Shown here: positions 25,395-34,468 of the stretch, piece by piece
Numbering within the stretch: the stretch's first letter is position 1
How the letters are laid out: every line of letters begins with the position of its first letter
NCBI GenBank assembly: GCA_043825615.1
Contig: JBDRRS010000022.1
Coordinates: 1-53,524 of the forward strand
DNA from: JBDRMV01 sp043825615
Lineage (GTDB): Bacteria > CG03
Reading direction: 5' to 3'
Length of the DNA stretch: 53,524 nucleotides
The notes under the pieces: generated by a model
What the model was told of the DNA's origin: nothing
The model's input: only the letters and a program-made list of their open reading frames with translations
Database searches by the model: none
Made by a program: the position numbers and the translations under genes

Positions 25395-28300
25395 AAATAA
25401 CGGATATGAACAGTCTCCGGAAAGTCAGAGAAAGCGGGCTAATAAAAAAGATTATTCCGGTTACCCCCCGCATAGCCGTCGGCATGGGCACGTGCGGCAT
25501 AGGTAACGGAGCGGAAGAATTATACGGGGCTTTCGAAAAAGTATTTAAAAAGAAAAAAGCAAAGGTTGCAATTGTAAAAACCGGCTGTTTTGGTTTCTGC
25601 GCAGAGGAACCGCTGGTAAATGTTTACCTCCCGGGAAAACCGCTTATTATTCTGCATAGAGTAACGCTGAAAGATGTTCCGTCAATAGCAGGGTGGGTAG
25701 CCGGCGGAAAAATCCCTCAGAAAAATGTCCTGTGCAGGATTGAAACGTGGGACCACATCACCGGAAATATATTTTACGGCAGGGGGATGGATGAAATACC
25801 TCTGTGGAATCAAATCCCGTTTTTCAAGGCTCAGAAGAAAGTCGTGCTGCGCAACTGCGGACTCATAAACCCGGAAGATATCAAGGAATATATTGCGGTG
25901 GGCGGATACAGTTCCCTGTGTAAAGTTATTCGGGGTTATACCTCTGAAAAAATTATTAATGAAATTAAAACTTCGGGTCTGAGGGGCAGGGGCGGAGCAG
26001 GATTTCCGACAGGAAAAAAATGGGAATTGATGAAACAGGCAGCAGGGGATAAGAAATACGTAATCTGCAATGCCGACGAGGGCGATCCCGGCGCTTACAT
26101 GAACAGAAACGAAATTGAAAGCGACCCCCATTCACTTATAGAGGGAATGCTTATCGGAGCTTTCGCCACCGGCGCCACGGAAGGAATTATTTATATAAGG
26201 GCGGAATACCCGCTTGCGGTAAAACGTATCAGGCAGGCAGTTGAGGATGCGCGGGATTGCGGGTTTATAGGAAAGAATATTTTAAATTCGGATTTTGATT
26301 TTGAAATCAATATAGTGGAAGGCGCAGGGGCTTTTGTATGCGGGGAGGAAACGGCTCTTATCTCGTCACTCGAGGGTAAACCCGGTAAGCCCAGACCCCG
26401 CCCGCCGTTTCCCGCTCAAAAAGGTTTTAAAGGAAAGCCGACAAACATCAATAATGTGGAAACGTGGTACAATATTCCTGTAATAATAAGCAAAGGCGGA
26501 GAATGGTTTAAGAAGACAGGGAGCAAAGGAAGTCCGGGGACAAAGGTCTTTTCGCTTGTTGGAAAAGTAAAAAATACCGGACTGGTTGAACTGCCTCTGG
26601 GCGAGACACTGCAGACTCTTGTCTATAACATAGGCGGCGGGAACGGTTCAAAAAAAATTAAGGCAGTGCAGACAGGGGGTCCTTCAGGCGGGTGCATTCC
26701 TGTGAGATTATTTGATACACCCGTGGATTATGAATCGCTTGCATCTCTCGGCGCGATAATGGGTTCGGGCGGAATGGTCGTTATGGATGAAGATGACTGC
26801 ATGGTTGATGTGGCGCGGTATTTCGTGGAATTCACAACTCATGAATCCTGCGGCAAATGCGTTCCATGCAGGGAAGGTCTATACAGGGCTATGAAAATAA
26901 TAAAATCCATCACAGAAGGCAAAGGGAGTGAAGACGACATTTTGGAACTTGAAAATCTCGGCAGTGTTATAAAGGATACTGCTCTCTGCGGTCTCGGCCA
27001 GACCGGCCCGAATCCCGTGCTTACAACATTGCGTTATTTCAGGGATGAATACGAACAGCACCTGAAGGAGGGGCTGTGCATTGCAGGCGTATGCGGAGAC
27101 CTTTTTCTTTCGCCGTGCGAAAACAGCTGTCCCCTCCATATGGATATTCCGTGTTTCATCGAACTGCTTAAAGAAGGCAGGATTGAAGACGCTTTCCTGT
27201 CAGTGCTGCAGGACAATCCACTGCCGTCGGTAACCGGGCGGATATGTCATCATCCCTGCGAAAACAGGTGCAGGAGAACAGAGGTGGATGATGCGGTATC
27301 CCAACGGGAAATACACAGGTATATTGCCGATACGGTTTACAAAAAGAATATGGACAGGGTTGTTTTGAATAAACTGAAAAAAGAAAAATTCCCGTCGAGC
27401 GGGAAAAATATTGCAATTATCGGTTCCGGCCCGGCAGGTCTTACCGCGGCGTTTTACCTGGTCCGACTCGGGCATAATGTTACCGTGTATGAAAAAGAGA
27501 AACAACCGGGCGGAATGCTGCTGGCGGCAATTCCCGGCTACAGGCTTCCGAAGCCGGCGGTGGACAGGGAGATAGGCAATATAAAGCGTCTCGGCGTAAA
27601 ATTTATATTCGGCGCACAGATGGGCGGGAATGTGCCGTTAAAAAAACTGGAAAAGATGTATGATGCCGTTTTTGTATCGGTGGGCGCGCAGAAGGAGATT
27701 CCCCTCGGTATTCCCGGTGAGAGTCTGAAAGGCGTAATGTCGGGAACCGGATTCCTGAAAAATACATCCGGGCACAGGGCATTAAAGAATAAAAAAACGG
27801 TTGTGATAGGCGGCGGGAATGCCGCTATTGACGCTGCGAGGACGGCGGCGCGGTTCGGCGCTGATGTAACAGTCGCCTACAGGCGAGAAAAAAAAGACAT
27901 GCCCGCAAACATAGAGGAGATAAGGGAAGCTGAAGCCGAAGGCATAAAATTTATTTTTTTCTCGGGCCCTGAAAAAATCACAGGCAGTAACGGAAAAGTC
28001 GGAGCAATGGAACTTATGAAAATGACTCCGGGCGACTTCGACAGTTCGGGCAGAAGAAGACCCGTCCCGTCGGGTGAGACATACAAAATACCGTGCTCGG
28101 CGGTAATAATAGCGGTGGGCGAAAAAGTTGATTCCGCTGTTTTTAAGAAACATGGAATAAAAGTAAAGAAGAACGGCGCTATCATGACAGACCCGTTTAC
28201 CCTTCAGACGAACGCCGGGAAGTTCTATGCCGGCGGCGATGCCGTGCTCGGTCCTGCCACGGTTACGGAAGCAATGGCTTCCGGTAAGAAATTCGCGGAA

Positions 28301-28531
28301 CTTATTGACCTGCGTCTTACGGGGAAGAAAAGATTTCAGGATTTATTCAGAGAATTCACAATTACAGACGAGGCGCCGTCAAAACCCCTCGGCGGGAAAA
28401 GGCGTTTATGCCCCCATATACCGGTTAAAAAGAGGCTCAATAATTTTAAGGAAATTACAGAGGGTTTTTCAAAGAGCCAGGCAGAGAAAGAAGCGGACAG
28501 GTGTCTGAGGTGCGATATTAAAGAAACATGA
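25391..28531 (+). CDS. NuoF-GltD fusion flavoprotein (NADH and NADPH-type domains in one chain)
   Basis: A 1046-residue protein joining two oxidoreductases. The N-terminal thioredoxin-like [2Fe-2S] domain (GTCGIGNG, CFGFCAEEP) is followed by NuoF: SGLRGRGGAGFPTGKKW near residue 197, CNADEGDPGAY, CGEETALISSLEG, and the [4Fe-4S] site ESCGKCVPCREG near 486. From about residue 576 it becomes GltD-like. Cysteine motifs CENSCPLHMDIPC and CHHPCENRCRR come first, then the FAD site IGSGPAGLTAAF near 677, the NADP-type site VIGGGNAAIDAARTAARFG near 805, and FYAGGDAVLGPATV. It ends with ADRCLRCD, as GltD proteins do. Separate genes usually encode these halves (compare the Sporomusa-type Stn transhydrogenase). 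The fusion suggests electron exchange between NADH, NADPH and formate, possibly with ferredoxin. Domain calls are firm; the reaction is inferred. Confidence 0.92.
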   Translation: MKITDMNSLRKVRESGLIKKIIPVTPRIAVGMGTCGIGNGAEELYGAFEKVFKKKKAKVAIVKTGCFGFCAEEPLVNVYLPGKPLIILHRVTLKDVPSIAGWVAGGKIPQKNVLCRIETWDHITGNIFYGRGMDEIPLWNQIPFFKAQKKVVLRNCGLINPEDIKEYIAVGGYSSLCKVIRGYTSEKIINEIKTSGLRGRGGAGFPTGKKWELMKQAAGDKKYVICNADEGDPGAYMNRNEIESDPHSLIEGMLIGAFATGATEGIIYIRAEYPLAVKRIRQAVEDARDCGFIGKNILNSDFDFEINIVEGAGAFVCGEETALISSLEGKPGKPRPRPPFPAQKGFKGKPTNINNVETWYNIPVIISKGGEWFKKTGSKGSPGTKVFSLVGKVKNTGLVELPLGETLQTLVYNIGGGNGSKKIKAVQTGGPSGGCIPVRLFDTPVDYESLASLGAIMGSGGMVVMDEDDCMVDVARYFVEFTTHESCGKCVPCREGLYRAMKIIKSITEGKGSEDDILELENLGSVIKDTALCGLGQTGPNPVLTTLRYFRDEYEQHLKEGLCIAGVCGDLFLSPCENSCPLHMDIPCFIELLKEGRIEDAFLSVLQDNPLPSVTGRICHHPCENRCRRTEVDDAVSQREIHRYIADTVYKKNMDRVVLNKLKKEKFPSSGKNIAIIGSGPAGLTAAFYLVRLGHNVTVYEKEKQPGGMLLAAIPGYRLPKPAVDREIGNIKRLGVKFIFGAQMGGNVPLKKLEKMYDAVFVSVGAQKEIPLGIPGESLKGVMSGTGFLKNTSGHRALKNKKTVVIGGGNAAIDAARTAARFGADVTVAYRREKKDMPANIEEIREAEAEGIKFIFFSGPEKITGSNGKVGAMELMKMTPGDFDSSGRRRPVPSGETYKIPCSAVIIAVGEKVDSAVFKKHGIKVKKNGAIMTDPFTLQTNAGKFYAGGDAVLGPATVTEAMASGKKFAELIDLRLTGKKRFQDLFREFTITDEAPSKPLGGKRRLCPHIPVKKRLNNFKEITEGFSKSQAEKEADRCLRCDIKET

Positions 28532-31242
28532 ACGGGGTAAACATAAAAATTAACGGCGAAAAATACACCGTAGATTCCGGCAAAAGAATCCTCGCTGCCT
28601 GCCGCGATGCAGGGATTGATATTCCCGCGCTGTGTTACATGGAAGGCGTATCGGAAGAAGCCGGATGTTCGCTGTGTGTTGTGGAAGTGAAGAGAGCAAG
28701 AACATTAATCAGGGCGTGCGTTACGGCTGTTTCGGAGGGCATGGAAGTATTTACGGATACCCCGCGCGTGCTTAACGCAAGAAGAATTAACCTTGAACTC
28801 ATCCTTGCGGACCATCCTCTCGACTGTATGACCTGCGACAAGGACGGCAGTTGTTCATTGCAGGACCTCGCTTACAGGTTCGGCATAAAGACCAGCCGGT
28901 TCTTTGAGCCCGGGAAGATGCTCTGCAAAAAACAGGAAACTTCATGGGATACAAATCCTTTTATTCAGTTTACCCCCGCCAAGTGCGTTCTGTGCGGACG
29001 CTGTATAAATGCGTGTTCCAATCAGGCGCAGACGGACGCCATCGGTTTCGCTATGAGGGGACACAGGGAAAAAGTATCCACGCCTTTTAACTTTCCGCTT
29101 GAAAAAACGGATTGCCGGTTCTGCGCGGCGTGTGTCCAGGCATGTCCCGTGGGCGCTCTTATAGAAAAACCGCGGACAGGAAAGGGAAAACTGAAAGACC
29201 TTACGGCGACGGATACGATATGCGCTTACTGCGGGGTCGGCTGTAATCTGAAAATTTACAAAGATAAAAACGGTATGCTTGTAATGGCGGAAGGTAATGC
29301 AAATAAAAAAATAAATGACGGACGTCTCTGCGTGAAGGGAAGGTTCGGACATACTTATATCAACAGCGGGGACCGGCTTAAAGCGCCGCTTATTAAAAAA
29401 GACGGCAAATTCCATGAGGTCTCCTGGGCTGAGGCGGTAGATTATACCGTCAGAAAATTAGGTGCAATAAAGGAAAAATACGGTTCAAAAGCAATAGGGG
29501 TTCTCGGTTCTTCCAGGTGCACCAACGAGGATAATTACATAATACAGAAATTCGCCAGGGCAGTTCTTGGAACGAACAACGTGGATAACTGCGCGCGCCT
29601 CTGCCACTCGTCAACTGTTGTCGGTCTTGGGAAAGCTTTCGGAGCGGGAGCTGCGACAAACTCAATTCAGGATATCTGCGATTCGGACGTAATTTTCATA
29701 ATCGGCTCAAACATGGCGGAGACACATCCCGTCATCGCCCAGATAGTGAAAAAACACCGCAGGGACAGCGGGGCAAAAGTTATCGTCTGTGACCCCAGGT
29801 TTGTAGGAATGGCGAGGATTGCGGATGTCTATATACAGCATTATCCGGGTACCGATGTTTCACTGCTCTCCGGCATAATGAAAATCATCCTTACTCAGGG
29901 AAAGGAAAACAGGGAATTTATTGATAAACATACGGAAGGATTTGACGGTTTCAGGGAAGTTGTCATGAAGTATGACCTCAAGACCGTCGGTAAAACCACG
30001 GGGGTTGATGGAAGGAAGATTGAAGAAGCGGCGTCTCTTATGGCGGCAGCGCGTAAGATGATGATATTTTTCACAATGGGTATAACCCAGCACAGCACAG
30101 GCGTTGACAATGTTCTGTCGGTGGCAAATCTTGCGCTGATGACGGGAAGCATTGCCCGCCGCGGCGCGGGAGTTATGCCCCTTCGGGGTCAGGCGAACGT
30201 TCAGGGCGCCTGCGACCTCGGAGCTCTGCCGAACGTTTTCCCCGGTTACCAGAAAGTTGACGATCCCGCCGTAAGGGAGAAATTCGCAAAAGCGTGGAAT
30301 TCGGAAATACCGTCGGAGCCGGGCATTCCCGTATCGGAGTTCGCGGAAGAATCATTAAAGGGAAATATGAAAGCTGTTTATATTATGGGAGAAAATCCCC
30401 TGATGACGGAAGCCGACCTGACCCGCACCAGGAAAGGTCTTGAAAAACTGGAGTTTCTGGCAGTGCAGAGTATCTTTATGTCGGAGACGGCGGAAATCGC
30501 GGACGTTGTCTTCCCGGCAGCAGCCGCTTATGAGAAAGACGGCACGTTCACCAATACGGACAGAACGGTTCAGCTTCTGAACCCGGTGAAAAATCCTCCG
30601 GAAGGAGCAAAATACGACTGGGAAATTGTATGTCTTGTTTCGTGCGCCATGGGTTACGGAATGGAATACAAAAAAACGGCGGAAATTACGGACGAGATAT
30701 CCCGGCTCACTCCTTCATACGGCGGGATTACGCATTCAAGGTTAAAGAAAGGTTCTCTTCAGTGGCCGTGTACCGACGGCAAGCATCCCGGAACGGTGTT
30801 TTTATACAAAGACGCAACTTTCAAAAGACCGTCCGGCAAAGGTCTGTTTTCGGAGGTGGAATCCGCTCCTCCGCAGGAACTTCCCGATAAGGAATATCCC
30901 TTCATACTTACAACGGGAAGAATTCTCTATCACTTCCATTCGGGGAATGAAACGAGAAGGGTAAAGGTTCTGGATAAATTTGTTCCCGAAAACTATACGG
31001 AGATGAACCCGGGTGATGCGTATAAATTGAAACTGAAGGACGGGGGTATGGTCAGGGTATCTTCCCGGCGCGGAAGCATTAAACTGAGGGTCAGGATATC
31101 CGACCAGCCGAAGCAGGGGGTTGTATTTATTCCGTTTCACTTCCGTGAAGCAGCCGCCAATATCCTGACAAATCCCGCGCTTGATCCCGTATCAAAGATT
31201 CCGGAATACAAAGTTTGCGCAGTTAAAATAGAAAAAATTTAA
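28528..31242 (+). CDS. fdhA: Formate dehydrogenase catalytic subunit with NuoG-like Fe-S front end
   Basis: Reduces CO2 to formate (or the reverse) at a W/Mo bis-pterin centre. Residues 1-80 hold a [2Fe-2S] domain, followed by the HPLDCMTCDKDGSC histidine-cysteine cluster and two [4Fe-4S] clusters (CVLCGRCINACS, CRFCAACVQACP). The catalytic part starts at CAYCGVGCNLK, a further [4Fe-4S] site. The metal ligand is Cys359 in CARLCHSS (TGC codon), so this is a cysteine and not a selenocysteine enzyme. The conserved MGITQHSTGVDN and LRGQANVQGACD segments are present. The 904-residue length fits FdhA of bifurcating complexes. It overlaps the NuoF-GltD gene by four bases. Tungstate uptake genes follow. 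Confidence 0.95.
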   Translation: MNGVNIKINGEKYTVDSGKRILAACRDAGIDIPALCYMEGVSEEAGCSLCVVEVKRARTLIRACVTAVSEGMEVFTDTPRVLNARRINLELILADHPLDCMTCDKDGSCSLQDLAYRFGIKTSRFFEPGKMLCKKQETSWDTNPFIQFTPAKCVLCGRCINACSNQAQTDAIGFAMRGHREKVSTPFNFPLEKTDCRFCAACVQACPVGALIEKPRTGKGKLKDLTATDTICAYCGVGCNLKIYKDKNGMLVMAEGNANKKINDGRLCVKGRFGHTYINSGDRLKAPLIKKDGKFHEVSWAEAVDYTVRKLGAIKEKYGSKAIGVLGSSRCTNEDNYIIQKFARAVLGTNNVDNCARLCHSSTVVGLGKAFGAGAATNSIQDICDSDVIFIIGSNMAETHPVIAQIVKKHRRDSGAKVIVCDPRFVGMARIADVYIQHYPGTDVSLLSGIMKIILTQGKENREFIDKHTEGFDGFREVVMKYDLKTVGKTTGVDGRKIEEAASLMAAARKMMIFFTMGITQHSTGVDNVLSVANLALMTGSIARRGAGVMPLRGQANVQGACDLGALPNVFPGYQKVDDPAVREKFAKAWNSEIPSEPGIPVSEFAEESLKGNMKAVYIMGENPLMTEADLTRTRKGLEKLEFLAVQSIFMSETAEIADVVFPAAAAYEKDGTFTNTDRTVQLLNPVKNPPEGAKYDWEIVCLVSCAMGYGMEYKKTAEITDEISRLTPSYGGITHSRLKKGSLQWPCTDGKHPGTVFLYKDATFKRPSGKGLFSEVESAPPQELPDKEYPFILTTGRILYHFHSGNETRRVKVLDKFVPENYTEMNPGDAYKLKLKDGGMVRVSSRRGSIKLRVRISDQPKQGVVFIPFHFREAAANILTNPALDPVSKIPEYKVCAVKIEKI

Positions 31243-31303
31243 TTACAGTTTTGTTTCTTTATGAAAAGAACATCCACCTCGGGCGGACAAAAGGGAATGA
31301 AAA

Positions 31304-31383
31304 TGTCATTGCGAGGAGGAATGAAGTTCCGACGAAGCAATCTCGAGATTGCCACGCCCGCCTGAGGCGGACTCGCAATGACA
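31304..31383. repeat. TGTCATTGCGAG...CTCGCAATGACA element upstream of mobA
   Basis: An 80-base copy of the family seen at 8739-8801, with ends TGTCATTGCGAG and CTCGCAATGACA, the shared middle GAAGCAATCTCGAGATTGCC, and a CCCGCCTGAGGCGG hairpin. It fills most of the gap between fdhA and mobA and ends 17 bases before the mobA start. Confidence 0.85.
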
Positions 31384-31400
31384 GAACGGGCTATGTACAA

Positions 31401-32006
31401 GTGAAAGAATATGATAGTTTTTCAGCGGCTGTACTCGCCGGCGGAAAAAACCTGCGGCTGAACGGTGCGAACAAGGCGTTTATCAATATAAACGGCGCGC
31501 CCGTGCTCCGCCGCACTCTAAATACGCTGAAACAGTTATTTAACGAGATAATAATTGTGACCAATTCACCCGGAGATTTTAAAGAGTATGATAAAGAGTG
31601 CGTTATTGTTCCGGATATTATAAAAGATAAGGGACCCCTGAGCGGAATACACAGCGCTTTAACTTATGCGTCCGGAGAAAGGGTTTTTATTACCGCCTGC
31701 GACATGCCGTTTATAAGCGCGGATTTTGTAAAAAGACTGACGGCTGTCGCCTTGAGCGGAGATTATGACTGTGTGATACCGTCCGGTAAAAAAGGAATCG
31801 AGCCGCTTCACGGCGTGTACTCCCGGCGGATTTTAAAAGCGGCTTCCGGCCTCCTGCGCGGGAGCGAATATTCCGTAAGACGGCTTATTGAAAACTGCAT
31901 GCACAAATATATTGAAGCGGACGAAAGAGAAATAAAATCATTTTACAACATCAATGAAAAAGGGGACGTCCTTGATATTTTCAGGCAATGTTTAAAGGCG
32001 ATATGA
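31401..32006 (+). CDS. mobA: Molybdenum cofactor guanylyltransferase
   Basis: Attaches GMP to the molybdopterin cofactor to give the bis-MGD form needed by formate dehydrogenase. The 201 residues begin with VLAGGKNLRLNGANKAF, the GTP-binding signature in a slightly unusual form (the consensus has Gly-x-Ser-x-Arg-Met), and include IPDKGPLSGI-like KDKGPLSGIHSAL and CDMPFI. The GTG at 31401 is chosen because a longer frame from a TTG at 31251 would translate the repeat element into a low-quality N-terminus. Its stop overlaps the tupA ATG (ATGA). Confidence 0.9.
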   Translation: MKEYDSFSAAVLAGGKNLRLNGANKAFININGAPVLRRTLNTLKQLFNEIIIVTNSPGDFKEYDKECVIVPDIIKDKGPLSGIHSALTYASGERVFITACDMPFISADFVKRLTAVALSGDYDCVIPSGKKGIEPLHGVYSRRILKAASGLLRGSEYSVRRLIENCMHKYIEADEREIKSFYNINEKGDVLDIFRQCLKAI

Positions 32007-32809
32007 AAAAAATTATTATACCGGCGGTATCGGCGTTGTTGATAATTTTGTTCCTCGGGAAATGCAGTCACGGAACTGTTTTAAGGATGGCGACGACGAC
32101 AAGCGTGGAGAATTCCGGTCTGCTTGATGCGCTGATTCCCGCATTTAAACGCGAAACCGGTATAGAAATACACGCCGTCGCCTGCGGCACCGGAAGGGCG
32201 CTCAAACTTGCCGAAAACGGAGACGTTGACCTTGTCCTGACACATGCCCCTGCGGCGGAAGAAAAGTTCCTCGGGCGGGGCTTCGGTATTATCAGGAAAG
32301 AAATATTCTACAATGATTTTATTGTGGCAGGTCCGGAAGACGGGATTCAAGCGTTTAAGGGCTTTAAAAACATATCGCAGGTGTTTTCCGCGATAGCGGA
32401 AAAAAAATTGCCGTTTGTTTCCCGCGGGGACAACTCGGGGACTCATAACAGGGAAGCGGATGTCTGGAAAAGCGCGGGTGTGGGCCCGCGCGGGAAATGG
32501 TATGCGGAGACCGGTCAGGGAATGGGAGCGACGCTCAGAATCGCCGACGAGAAAAAGGGCTTTTGTCTTGCGGATAGAGGAACTTTTCTTTCGTATGAAG
32601 ATAAAATAGAACTTGTTATTGTTTTCTCCGACAGTGAAAACCTGAAGAATATGTATTCGGTAATAATCGTTAATCCCGGGCGGCATCCTCATACAAGGTA
32701 CGGAGACGCCGTTAAATTTCTCGGCTGGATTACTTCAAAAGAGGGGAAAAGAATAATAGGAAGCGTCAAAAAGAAAGGAGAGACGCTGTTCCGGCCGGTT
32801 GCGTTATGA
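32003..32809 (+). CDS. tupA: Tungstate ABC transporter, substrate-binding protein
   Basis: Binds tungstate in the periplasm. After a hydrophobic signal segment (residues about 3-20) comes the oxyanion-binding start RMATTTSVENSGLLDAL, whose TTTS motif is characteristic of TupA, followed by THAPAAEEKFLGRGFG and SRGDNSGTHNREADVW. A Cys at residue 21 follows FLGK, a poor lipobox, so whether it is lipidated is uncertain. The ATG at 32003 overlaps the mobA stop; an upstream ATG at 31988 would add five residues. Confidence 0.92.
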   Translation: MKKIIIPAVSALLIILFLGKCSHGTVLRMATTTSVENSGLLDALIPAFKRETGIEIHAVACGTGRALKLAENGDVDLVLTHAPAAEEKFLGRGFGIIRKEIFYNDFIVAGPEDGIQAFKGFKNISQVFSAIAEKKLPFVSRGDNSGTHNREADVWKSAGVGPRGKWYAETGQGMGATLRIADEKKGFCLADRGTFLSYEDKIELVIVFSDSENLKNMYSVIIVNPGRHPHTRYGDAVKFLGWITSKEGKRIIGSVKKKGETLFRPVAL

Positions 32810-33501
32810 CATACATTCTCGGCAGTTTAAAAGAAGCGTTTATTCTGATTGCCCGTCTTGACCCCGAATTTATACGTATTTCCTGGACGTCTCTCCGGAT
32901 AACGGGAGGAGCGGTGTTTATTTCAATTATCCTGAGTTTGCCCGCCGCTTTTCTGATTGCGGCAAACCGGTTTAAAGGGAAGATGGTTTTAGTAACCGTT
33001 TTGAATACGCTGATGGCTCTTCCCACGGTTGTCGTCGGGCTTCTTGTTTATTCTTTCCTGTGCCGGAGAGGTCTTCTGGGGCATTTTGAACTTCTTTACA
33101 CGCCGTATGCGATGATTGCGGGTCAGGTAATTCTTGCAAGCCCTATAATCACGGCTTTAACCATATCTTCGCTTGAAGGCGCGGATACGAGAATTAGGAA
33201 AACCGCAGCCGCATTGGGCGCTACGGAATTACAGACCGTTGCGATGCTCGCGCGCGAGACGAGCGGAATGATAGCGGCCGCTGTCATCGCGGGTTTCGGC
33301 AGGGTTTTTGCGGAGGTCGGCGTTTCCATGATGCTCGGCGGCAATATCAGGAATTATACGCGCAACATCACGACGGCAATAGCTTTCGAAACGTCCAGGG
33401 GAGAATTTACGCTTGCGCTCGCCCTCGGGATCGTTCTGCTGCTCATTGCTTTTGCGGTCAATCTGCTGCTGCAGTTTATTAGGGGTCGCAGATATGTATA
33501 A
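32806..33501 (+). CDS. tupB: Tungstate ABC transporter, permease
   Basis: A 231-residue inner-membrane permease with about five or six hydrophobic segments and the ABC permease EAA-type loop AALGATELQTVAMLARE in its middle. It is coupled to tupA by an ATGA overlap and to tupC by eight bases. With TupA and TupC it would import tungstate for the formate dehydrogenase encoded upstream. Confidence 0.92.
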   Translation: MTYILGSLKEAFILIARLDPEFIRISWTSLRITGGAVFISIILSLPAAFLIAANRFKGKMVLVTVLNTLMALPTVVVGLLVYSFLCRRGLLGHFELLYTPYAMIAGQVILASPIITALTISSLEGADTRIRKTAAALGATELQTVAMLARETSGMIAAAVIAGFGRVFAEVGVSMMLGGNIRNYTRNITTAIAFETSRGEFTLALALGIVLLLIAFAVNLLLQFIRGRRYV

Positions 33502-34468
33502 ACTCACGGGTATTAAAAAGACCTTCGGCGGCGTTCCTGCGCTGAATATTCCGTCGCTGCGTCTAAACGAAGGAAGATTTTATGTCATATACGGTCCGAA
33601 CGGAGCGGGGAAAACCACTCTTCTGAATTTGCTGGCGTTTCTCGACTATCCGGACGAAGGAGAAATTATTCCGGGTAGCGGGACCTGCGGCAGAAGGGAC
33701 GTGACAATGGTTATGCAGAACCCATACTATTTTAGAGGCACCGTGAAAAAAAATGTTTCCCTCGGTCTTGTTTTCCGCGCGGTAAAAAAAAGCGGGATTG
33801 AAGAAATAATCAAGCCCGTGATGGAAGAATTCGGAATATGGGAATTGCGCGACAGGAATATAAATCTGCTTTCGTCCGGAGAAAAAAAGCGCGTTGCCGT
33901 GGTCAGGGCGCTGGTTCTGAATACAAAAGTTATCCTTCTTGATGAAGTAACGTCGAATGTCGATAAAATACACGCGGACATAATAGAGGAAGCCCTCCTG
34001 AAACTGGCCGGCCCCGCCGGGAAAACCGTTGTAATGACCACCCATGATTTAAGTCAGGCATACAGAATGACGGAGAATGTTATATTTCTCGTTAATGGGA
34101 GCGTCTCGGATTCTCCTCTCTGGAATGTGTATAAAGTTAATCTGAGCGGGGATGCCGGGGTGAAAAAAGCTCTGACGAGAAGCGGCGCGGAAATTTATGT
34201 CGCAACGCGTAAAACCGGGCCGGCTTCGGTAAGCGTTGACCCGAGGAATATTATTGTTTCAAGACACGCGGTCAGCTCCAGCGCTCTTAACAACCTGAAG
34301 GGGAAGGTCGTAAGCATTGCCGAAAGAAACGGAATAATTGACATCGTCGTTGATGTAAGGGTAAAATTGCATGTATTCATAACCCGAAAGTCCCTCATGG
34401 ATATGCATCTTGAGGTCGGGGAGGAAATATTTGCGGTATTTAAAGCGTCGGCGGTGGAGGTTATGTGA
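33494..34468 (+). CDS. tupC: Tungstate ABC transporter, ATP-binding protein
   Basis: A 324-residue ABC ATPase with Walker A GPNGAGKTT, the signature LLSSGEKKRVAVVRAL, Walker B VILLDEVTS and a switch His in TTHDLSQ. The C-terminal 90 residues (from about NIIVSRHAVSSSALN) resemble a TOBE/MOP oxyanion-sensing domain. The ATG at 33494 is chosen; an upstream in-frame start would read through tupB. Its stop overlaps the moeA start (TGATG). Confidence 0.92.
   Translation: MYKLTGIKKTFGGVPALNIPSLRLNEGRFYVIYGPNGAGKTTLLNLLAFLDYPDEGEIIPGSGTCGRRDVTMVMQNPYYFRGTVKKNVSLGLVFRAVKKSGIEEIIKPVMEEFGIWELRDRNINLLSSGEKKRVAVVRALVLNTKVILLDEVTSNVDKIHADIIEEALLKLAGPAGKTVVMTTHDLSQAYRMTENVIFLVNGSVSDSPLWNVYKVNLSGDAGVKKALTRSGAEIYVATRKTGPASVSVDPRNIIVSRHAVSSSALNNLKGKVVSIAERNGIIDIVVDVRVKLHVFITRKSLMDMHLEVGEEIFAVFKASAVEVM

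Noticed and set aside
28528..31242. Selenocysteine in formate dehydrogenase
   Set aside because: The active-site codon is TGC (Cys359), with no in-frame TGA.
31251..31400. N-terminal extension of mobA
   Set aside because: The translation runs through the CATTGCGAG repeat (RRNEVPTKQSRDCHAR-type peptide), a known annotation artefact; the GTG at 31401 starts at the family N-terminus.
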